Source: a bacterium (GTDB lineage: Bacteria; Zixibacteria; MSB-5A5; GN15; FEB-12). From it: a stretch of DNA of 12,408 bases. Of this stretch, positions 7,032-12,408 are shown piece by piece. Numbering within the stretch: position 1 is the first letter of the stretch; each line of letters opens with the position of its first letter. The DNA lies in NCBI GenBank assembly GCA_030629485.1, contig DAOVOW010000024.1:1-12408 (forward strand). Reading direction: 5' to 3'. The position numbers and the translations under genes are program-made. Under the pieces are notes generated by a model. The model ran no database searches. It was not told where the DNA came from and saw only the letters and a list, made by a program, of their open reading frames with translations.

Positions 7032-7592
7032 ATGACCGACAAGAAGAAATCGTTCCCCGCACCCCCGTCACTAATCGGTGACAAGGTCTTTCTGCGTCCG
7101 AGCACCCCTGAGGACATAGCCAACATGCACCATTGGTGGCTGCAGAGTGAACCGCAGTCGTTGAGTTGTCGTCCGCACCCATTCCAAACCGCCAAGGAGG
7201 CGGCTGAACGGGCGCAGACAGCCCAGAAGAGCGCCGATGATCAACGCTTCACGGTTGTGCGCAAGGACGACAAGACAACGGTGGCGTTGGTGCGCTTCTT
7301 CAGTCTCAATCCGCTCAATCGTTCGGCTGAACTGGGTCTGCTCGTTGATCCCGAGGTGCGTCGCAAGGGATATGGCAGTGAGGCCATAAAGATTGTGACG
7401 CGCTATCTGTTTCGATATCGCGGTTTGAACAAAGTTCACGCCCAGACGGCTGCGTTCAATGAGGGCGCCATAGCGATGTTGGAGTCACTCGGTTTTAAGA
7501 AGGACGCGACCCTTCGCAATCATTATTTCTACGATGGTGAATTCCACGTCGGGTACGTCTACTCGCTGTTGCAGTTCGAGGTTGACTGGTAG
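7032..7592 (+). CDS. GNAT-family N-acetyltransferase, RimJ/RimL-like
   Basis: A 186-residue cytosolic protein of the GNAT fold, which transfers acetyl from acetyl-CoA to an amine. After the opening GDKVFLRP strand (16-23), with PEDI at about 26-29, come the beta-4 and motif A region (about 100-120), with VDPEVRRKGYGSEA containing the Arg-x-x-Gly-x-Gly acetyl-CoA pyrophosphate loop (R110, G113, G115). The C-terminal block has Asn143 and an ESLGF stretch (151-155), as in RimJ/RimL-type enzymes. Substrate is unknown: ribosomal protein N-termini, small amines and antibiotics are all possible for this family. ATG at 7032 follows GGAGGT (7017-7022) by 9 nt. It is a single gene, preceded by a palindromic repeat and convergent with pyrF (21 bp between stops), with no visible functional link to the cytochromes. 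Confidence 0.85.
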   Translation: MTDKKKSFPAPPSLIGDKVFLRPSTPEDIANMHHWWLQSEPQSLSCRPHPFQTAKEAAERAQTAQKSADDQRFTVVRKDDKTTVALVRFFSLNPLNRSAELGLLVDPEVRRKGYGSEAIKIVTRYLFRYRGLNKVHAQTAAFNEGAIAMLESLGFKKDATLRNHYFYDGEFHVGYVYSLLQFEVDW

Positions 7593-7613
7593 TCGCAGAT
7601 GCAGGTACTACTA

Positions 7614-8537
7614 TCAGGGGGTTTGCGACTGATCGGCCGTGTCCGGGGTCGCAGCATCCCCTTGCGGTTCGCTACTGTCGCTTTCGTCTGGTTGTTGGTC
7701 AACAGTATCGACTGAATCCTCGGTCTCTTTCTTGCGCACGGAATCAACGATTTGGTTAAGCTTGATTAGTTCAGCACGGGCGCGCTCGGCGAAATCGTCA
7801 CCCCTGGAGGCATACAATACCGAGCGCGAAACATTGATCAACGCCGTCTTTGTGAAATCGGCTGTGCCGTAGGTGGCCGCTTTCTCCAACGAGCCGCCCT
7901 GCGCCCCAACCCCCGGAATCAGCAGCGGCATGTCGCCGGCTATGACACGAAGCTCTTTCAACTGTTCGGGATTGGTGGCCCCGACCACCAGACCACAGTT
8001 GCGCTCTTTGTTCCAGTAGGCGACTTTCTCGGCAACGATTTCATACAGCGGCTTGCCGCCAACGTTCAGAATCTGGAGATCCTTCGACCCGGGGTTGGAC
8101 GTGAGACACAGGATAAACACACCCTTGTCCTTGTGTTCGATGAAGGGACGAAGCGAGTCATACCCCATGTAAGGATTCAGCGTAACCCAGTTGGCCTTTA
8201 ACTGCTTGAACATAGCGTCAGCATAATGCGCGGCTGTGTTGCCGATGTCGCCCCGCTTGCCGTCGACGATCACTGGAATCTCGTCGGGAATGCGCTCGAT
8301 AATCAACTTCAAAAGGGATAGCCCCTCGGCTCCAATGCTTTCGTAGAAGGCGATATTCGGCTTGTAAGCGCAGACGAGATCTTTAGTGGCCTCAACAATG
8401 CGAACCGCAAACTCAAACATCCCTTTGACGCTCTTGGAGTATTCGGACGGCATTCGCTTGGGATCCAGATCAAGTCCGAGACAGATGATCGACTTATTAT
8501 CCGCTTGTATCTCTTGAAGTTCTTTTAGAGCGCTCAT
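7614..8537 (-). CDS. pyrF: Orotidine 5'-phosphate decarboxylase (type 2) with acidic C-terminal tail
   Basis: A 307-residue cytosolic TIM-barrel enzyme that decarboxylates OMP to UMP, the last step of de novo UMP synthesis. Visible active-site features are GLDLDP (D23), YKPN (K59), the catalytic VDGKRGD block (D92, K94, D97) and a phosphate-binding LIPGVGAQGG loop (206-215). The KRGDIG form and the length of the core (about 267 residues) indicate the type 2 (PyrF2) group. The last 40 residues (268-307) form a low-complexity tail with about 12 Asp or Glu, which is not part of the usual fold. The ATG at 8537 shares one base with the pyrD stop (TAATG), and GGAGAA (8544-8549) inside pyrD lies 6 nt upstream. 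It is last in the operon. No terminator is evident in the 21-bp gap to the convergent GNAT gene. Confidence 0.95.
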   Translation of the reverse strand: MSALKELQEIQADNKSIICLGLDLDPKRMPSEYSKSVKGMFEFAVRIVEATKDLVCAYKPNIAFYESIGAEGLSLLKLIIERIPDEIPVIVDGKRGDIGNTAAHYADAMFKQLKANWVTLNPYMGYDSLRPFIEHKDKGVFILCLTSNPGSKDLQILNVGGKPLYEIVAEKVAYWNKERNCGLVVGATNPEQLKELRVIAGDMPLLIPGVGAQGGSLEKAATYGTADFTKTALINVSRSVLYASRGDDFAERARAELIKLNQIVDSVRKKETEDSVDTVDQQPDESDSSEPQGDAATPDTADQSQTP

Positions 8538-9454
8538 TAGTATTTCTCCAGTCTGCCGATCAGGTCATTGATCGACTTCAGTTTATTCTCCCTAAGATAA
8601 TCTTTGAGATCGCGCACGATCTTGAGGGGCGCCTCCGGTTCCACAAACAGGGCGGTACCGATCTGAACGGCTGTGGCCCCACAGAGGAAAAACTCCACCG
8701 CGTCCCTCCAATCGGAGATTCCCCCAACGCCGATTATCGGGAGCCGGCTCCGGTTGTGCACAGCGTCCACCATGGCCAGCGCGATCGGCTTGATAGCCGG
8801 TCCGGTAAGTCCACCCTTGTTGTTGGTCAGTCGCGGCCGCCTGGTATCGATATCAACGGCTGTCCCAATCACCGAGTTCATCACGGTGAAGGCGTCGGCC
8901 CCACCCGTTTCGGCGGCTGAGGCGATATCGGCAATACTGGTCACATTGGGCGAGAGTTTGACGATTAACGGGCGCGCGAACACAGCCCGCACCGCCGCCA
9001 CCACTTTCTCCGTTAACTTCGGATCGCTGCCGAACTGGATGCCACCCTGATCCACGTTGGGGCAACTGATGTTCAACTCGATCATGTCCAGCGCGGCGAT
9101 GTCATCCAGGCGACGGCTCACCTCGACGTACTCGTCGATCGTAGCGCCGGCGACATTGACGATGATTCGCGTCTTCTGTTTGGCCAAAAACGGCAGTTTG
9201 TCGCGAATGAATGCATCGATCCCGACATTGGCCAAACCGATGGCGTTGAGCATACCTGAGGCCGTCTCAGCCGTGCGCGGCGGCGGATGGCCCAACCTTG
9301 GTTCCAGCGTGATCGATTTGGTTACCAGCCCGCCCAGTTTCGATAGCGGGTAGAACTGAGCCAGTTCTTCGCCATAGCCACAGCAACCGGAGGCGGTCAG
9401 CAGAGGATTATCAAACTCCACCCCGGCGATCGTTACTTTCATATCAGGCGTCAC
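8537..9454 (-). CDS. pyrD: Dihydroorotate dehydrogenase, class 1B catalytic subunit
   Basis: A 305-residue FMN enzyme that oxidises dihydroorotate to orotate in the cytosol. Class 1B features are the GCCGYGEE start region, TKSITL with Lys46, the NISCPNV motif with catalytic Cys131, GGIQFG, GGLTGPAIKP (214-223) and the GVGGI FMN-phosphate loop (242-246). Class 1B enzymes work as a heterotetramer with PyrK and use NAD+, and pyrK lies directly upstream. The GTG start at 9454 is preferred to the in-frame ATG at 9442: GGGGAGGT (9461-9468) is 6 nt from the GTG but 18 nt from the ATG. The GTG overlaps the pyrK stop as GTGA, a 4-bp coupling overlap. Length is normal for the family. Confidence 0.96.
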   Translation of the reverse strand: MTPDMKVTIAGVEFDNPLLTASGCCGYGEELAQFYPLSKLGGLVTKSITLEPRLGHPPPRTAETASGMLNAIGLANVGIDAFIRDKLPFLAKQKTRIIVNVAGATIDEYVEVSRRLDDIAALDMIELNISCPNVDQGGIQFGSDPKLTEKVVAAVRAVFARPLIVKLSPNVTSIADIASAAETGGADAFTVMNSVIGTAVDIDTRRPRLTNNKGGLTGPAIKPIALAMVDAVHNRSRLPIIGVGGISDWRDAVEFFLCGATAVQIGTALFVEPEAPLKIVRDLKDYLRENKLKSINDLIGRLEKY

Positions 9455-10242
9455 AAAGCCACCTCCCCGATTTCAAACACCGGTCCGTCGCAACAGACAC
9501 GCGCATATCCGCCCGCCGTGAGCGGTACCACACAGCCCAGACAGACGCCAATCCCACACGGCATCGGCGCTTCCAGGGATAACTGGCCCGGCACGTTGAG
9601 GGTCAGTCCCAGTTCGTTTACGGCTTTCAACATCCCCTCAGGACCGCAGGCAAAGAGGCGACAGTTGTCACCATGGTCTTGCAGCGCAACTTTCACCGGG
9701 TCGGTAACCAATCCCTGTTCGCCGAGAGTGCCATCCTCAGTTACTATCCGGAGATTCACACCGAGCTTCCTGATGCGGTTGCGTTCGATAATGTCCGATC
9801 GGCTGCGGCCACCGTAAAAGAATGTGATATGCTTCGGGTCATGACCTCGGGTGATCAGTTTCTGAGCCAGAAACAACAACGGCGGGAAACCGATACCACC
9901 GGCAACAAGAACAACCCGCTCTCTCTTGCGCGGTGGTTTGAACGGTTGTCCCAGCGGTCCGAGCAGGTTGGTTGAATCGCCGCGTCGGAGGGCGGCCAGG
10001 ATACGGGTGCCGCGTCCCACTACTTTTACGATCAACTCCAACTCAGCCTTTGCGGTGTCCACCGAAGCGACCGAGAAGGCGCGACGAAAATAGACCTCAC
10101 CGACCGGTAACTTCAGATGAACAAACTGCCCCGGACGACATTTGTCGGCAGCGGAAAAGGGAGCGAAGGTAAACGAGAAATAATCGTTACGCAGGTCTCG
10201 GCGCTCGGTCAAGCGCACAGTTTCACATTTCATTCTTGTCAT
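9451..10242 (-). CDS. pyrK: Dihydroorotate dehydrogenase electron-transfer subunit
   Basis: A 263-residue FAD and [2Fe-2S] protein that moves electrons from the FMN of PyrD to NAD+. The N-terminal FAD-binding barrel carries RRAFSVAS (53-60). The NAD-binding domain begins with the VAGGIGFPPLLF stretch (113-124) and includes FACGPEGML (197-205). The iron-sulfur ligands are C229, C234, C237 and C250, in the CGIGVCLGC and RVCCDGP motifs; adjacent C251 makes the last ligand slightly ambiguous. The ATG at 10242 is preferred because it overlaps the upstream stop as ATGA and gives the usual family length. A GTG at 10287 would add 15 residues deep within the upstream gene, and an ATG at 10233 is also possible. 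The ribosome binding site is weak at all of these, so translation may depend on coupling. Confidence 0.94.
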   Translation of the reverse strand: MTRMKCETVRLTERRDLRNDYFSFTFAPFSAADKCRPGQFVHLKLPVGEVYFRRAFSVASVDTAKAELELIVKVVGRGTRILAALRRGDSTNLLGPLGQPFKPPRKRERVVLVAGGIGFPPLLFLAQKLITRGHDPKHITFFYGGRSRSDIIERNRIRKLGVNLRIVTEDGTLGEQGLVTDPVKVALQDHGDNCRLFACGPEGMLKAVNELGLTLNVPGQLSLEAPMPCGIGVCLGCVVPLTAGGYARVCCDGPVFEIGEVAL

Positions 10243-12341
10243 TTCAAGTGATCCGGCTTCTGCACCAGGAACCGATAGTAAAGCCACGTCTCTTGAAGCT
10301 CCTGCGGGATACGGGTGGGATCCCAGGCCATCGACACGAATGTCTCCTCAACGAGAAGATTAATCTGCTCATTGGGTGACTTGGTTTTGAGTTCGTATTC
10401 CTGGACTTCACCGAAAGGATCCAGCAGTACCTGGAAAATGAGCCAACCTTCCCAGCCTCCACGGTAGGCTTCCTCCGGGTAGATGAATGGCTCATCGATC
10501 CGGATAGGGTCCAGCCGAAGCTCAGGCAGGAGCTTTCCGTCCCTTGAGAGTGCTGCCACCTCGACATCGACATACACTGCAGTATCCTCAGCCGCAGCGT
10601 ACAAGGAGTCTCCTTCGTCCCCTTCAGCAAGCATGACACTGTCTGCCTCCTGGTCATCATCAGATGGGCTTTTCTTGGCAACATATTGCGTGCGCCGACG
10701 GGCCTCGTTGGCCCAGTTACTACTTGGAAACGAATCGGATATTTCCTTGTAGGCCCAGATGACAGAGGAGTCACCGGGGTTGTCATACGTTTCCGTCAGC
10801 CATACCAGCGCAAAACGAGACTGCAAGAAGTACTTGGAATCAGGGAATCGGTCCGCCACGACCTGATAGTTGGCTCGGGCGCTGTCGAGATTGAATTCAT
10901 CGACTACGAAATGCTCGGCGCGGCTGAAGTACACACCGGCATAGCCGGTGTCGGCCGAACTGCCTGCCAAACCCAGTCTTTCCAATGCCTCCGGCAGGTA
11001 GTCGGAAGTTGGATACTGTATCAGCACTTCGCGAAGAATAGAGTCGGCTTTGCTGGAATCCTCCTCATATTCCCGGACCATCTCGGAAAGGGCGATCAAC
11101 GCTTTGGGGGAGTCAAAGGCGGTGGGAAAGGAGTCGGCCACCACCTGCATGGCGATCAATGCGGAGTCCGGTTTGTTCAACTCGATCCAGTACAACTCGG
11201 CCAGTTGATACTGAGTATAGGCGGCCCTGTCGATAATATCCTGGGTGGAGGTCGAGTCGATTTCTATCGCGCGCGAGTACGCTTCCAATAACCCAATGGA
11301 CGATGAGCGGTGCAGCGCATCCTTACCGATGTCAGAACTGCGATCGAGCTTGCTGGTGGAGTCGTAGTAGATCTTCGCTTGGACAAGATCATCGTAATCA
11401 TACTGGTAAATCAAGGCCAAACGCCAGAAAGCCTGAGCTTTGACTTTCGATTTTTCAGACTGGTTGATGATATCCTGGTAATAGGCTTCGGCCTGGGCCA
11501 ACTCTTCATCGAACTCGTATCCTTCACCCATCTTCAACATGAGGACGCTCACGGAATCGAAGTAAACGTCCTCATCCATCAACGTCATGAGATAGTCCTG
11601 ACCGTCATCGATCCGTTGCAGCCGGTAGGAGCTATTGGCTGCCTGAAACAGCGCGTGGTACTTTTCGTTCTTATCGGGGTCCATCCCCAATAGTTGCAGA
11701 TAAGCGCCTAAGGCGTCCTGAAAACGGTAGCCGGCGAAGTATCCGTCGGCCAGATAGGTTTGTGCGAGTCGCCGTTCCTCGGCGTTGCCCAGCGAGTCGC
11801 GCAGAGCCAGAAAATACGGTTCCGCTTTGCGGTATTCCTTGTTGTCGAAATGATAGGCGCCGAGCGTCATGGCAGCTTCGCTCTTGAACTGAGCGTCATA
11901 AGCTCCCTCGAAAATCTCCTGAAAAATTCCAACGGCATCGTCGACGTCTTTCTGCATCAACTTGGCCTTGGCCAGGTAGAGGGTGGCGTCAAGGGCATAC
12001 TCGCTCTCGGCGTACACGGCCAGAATCTCTCGCGCCCGCCGCTCACTCCGGGAGTACTGCTCGGTGTAATAGTAGGAGACCATCAGCACGTACAGGGCAT
12101 CGTCATAATACTTGGAATTGGGGTAGTCTTCGATAACTTTGAGCGACTTTTCAATCGCCTTGCGATAGCTGGCGACATTCCCGCGGCCTTTGCCCTTGGA
12201 TTTGTTGCGCGATTTTTCGGCTTCGTTGAACGACTTCCTGGCGTTGTAGAAAGTGTTATAATACACACAGCCGCCGGCAGCCGAGAACAGCAGCGCAACG
12301 ACCATCAACTTTATGATCCACAATCTCAGAGGAGATACCAC
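10239..12341 (-). CDS. TPR-repeat outer-membrane-type lipoprotein with C-terminal TonB-C-like domain
   Basis: A 700-residue probable lipoprotein. The signal has Arg6 and Lys11, a hydrophobic core over about 8-22 and a lipobox ending AAGGC (Cys25). After the Cys comes VYYNTFYNARKSFNEAEKS, then long helical tetratricopeptide-like repeats to about residue 560; recurring marks are YP or FP before short polar turns and paired Tyr/Ala helices, as in BamD-like scaffolds. An acidic linker (about 565-600) leads to a TonB-C-like domain at about 614-695, with YPEEAYRGG, a GWLIFQVLLD strand, the FGEV turn and a late W-x-P segment. No catalytic motif is seen, so a scaffold or envelope-assembly role is an inference. 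The start is uncertain: GTG at 12341 has only AAGGA about 14 nt upstream, and ATG at 12305 would remove the basic residues of the signal. It is first in an operon with pyrK, overlapping by 4 bp. Confidence 0.75.
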   Translation of the reverse strand: MVSPLRLWIIKLMVVALLFSAAGGCVYYNTFYNARKSFNEAEKSRNKSKGKGRGNVASYRKAIEKSLKVIEDYPNSKYYDDALYVLMVSYYYTEQYSRSERRAREILAVYAESEYALDATLYLAKAKLMQKDVDDAVGIFQEIFEGAYDAQFKSEAAMTLGAYHFDNKEYRKAEPYFLALRDSLGNAEERRLAQTYLADGYFAGYRFQDALGAYLQLLGMDPDKNEKYHALFQAANSSYRLQRIDDGQDYLMTLMDEDVYFDSVSVLMLKMGEGYEFDEELAQAEAYYQDIINQSEKSKVKAQAFWRLALIYQYDYDDLVQAKIYYDSTSKLDRSSDIGKDALHRSSSIGLLEAYSRAIEIDSTSTQDIIDRAAYTQYQLAELYWIELNKPDSALIAMQVVADSFPTAFDSPKALIALSEMVREYEEDSSKADSILREVLIQYPTSDYLPEALERLGLAGSSADTGYAGVYFSRAEHFVVDEFNLDSARANYQVVADRFPDSKYFLQSRFALVWLTETYDNPGDSSVIWAYKEISDSFPSSNWANEARRRTQYVAKKSPSDDDQEADSVMLAEGDEGDSLYAAAEDTAVYVDVEVAALSRDGKLLPELRLDPIRIDEPFIYPEEAYRGGWEGWLIFQVLLDPFGEVQEYELKTKSPNEQINLLVEETFVSMAWDPTRIPQELQETWLYYRFLVQKPDHLK

Positions 12342-12408
12342 CGTGTGTCAACCCATCCTTATGTCGCTTCGGTCCTTATACTCCGCTTCCCACCACCGGT
12401 TTCACGCC
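12342..12408. other. Upstream edge of the lipoprotein-pyr operon
   Basis: Sixty-seven bases with no gene. On the minus strand a weak promoter-like pair exists, GTGAAA (plus 12400-12405) and TATAAG (plus 12375-12380), but the 19-base spacing is long. The window ends here, so the rest of the upstream region is not visible. Confidence 0.4.

Noticed and set aside
7591..7630. Inverted pair AGTCGCA / TGCGACT (7591-7597 with 7624-7630) across the convergent gene ends
   Set aside because: The stem is only 7 bp with a 26-nt loop and no T tract, so it is not a credible terminator.
10933..10951. Perfect 8-bp hairpin ACACCGGC-ATA-GCCGGTGT
   Set aside because: It lies inside the coding region of the TPR lipoprotein and reads as ordinary codons. 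A single chance palindrome is the simplest explanation.
1..12408. CRISPR arrays, tRNA or rRNA genes, and insertion sequences
   Set aside because: No regularly spaced direct repeats, no recognisable tRNA cloverleaf or rRNA segments, and no transposase gene were seen on either strand.

Overview
The window (12,408 bases, moderately GC-rich, densely coding) looks like chromosomal DNA from an uncultured or little-studied diderm (Gram-negative-type) bacterium. Supporting this are an outer-membrane beta-barrel, signal-peptidase-II-type lipoproteins, a TonB-C-like domain and abundant multiheme c-type cytochromes. The combination of a porin-cytochrome locus, a long tetratricopeptide lipoprotein and GC-rich palindromic intergenic repeats would suit a metal-cycling member of the FCB group, for example candidate phylum Zixibacteria. 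That assignment is an inference from style, not a search result.

Region 1 (28-4744, minus strand) is a three-gene operon: an 11-heme periplasmic cytochrome of MtrA/DmsE type, a 524-residue beta-barrel, and a 14-heme large cytochrome with a probable lipoprotein signal. Overlap and spacing are tight (1 bp overlap, then a 10 bp gap), and the operon ends at a clear rho-independent terminator. The order is that expected of a porin-cytochrome conduit carrying electrons through the outer membrane to an extracellular acceptor.

Region 2 (4745-5209) is a 465-base divergent intergenic region. It holds a large, strongly structured palindrome with competing stems.

Region 3 (5210-6757, plus strand) encodes a seven-heme NapC/NirT-family membrane cytochrome with three N-terminal transmembrane helices. 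It resembles Geobacter ImcH in size, helix count and heme count. Read with region 1, it could supply the quinol-oxidising inner-membrane step, so the locus as a whole could be an inner-membrane-to-cell-surface respiratory chain. No small periplasmic shuttle cytochrome is encoded here.

Region 4 (6758-7592) has a second, differently built palindromic repeat (6811-6890), followed by a single GNAT acetyltransferase gene on the plus strand.

Region 5 (7614-12341, minus strand) is a tightly overlapped operon: a TPR outer-membrane-type lipoprotein ending in a TonB-C-like domain, then pyrK, pyrD (class 1B) and pyrF. The last three carry out dihydroorotate oxidation (PyrK with PyrD) and OMP decarboxylation in UMP synthesis. 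The final 67 bases are upstream of this operon and show no gene.
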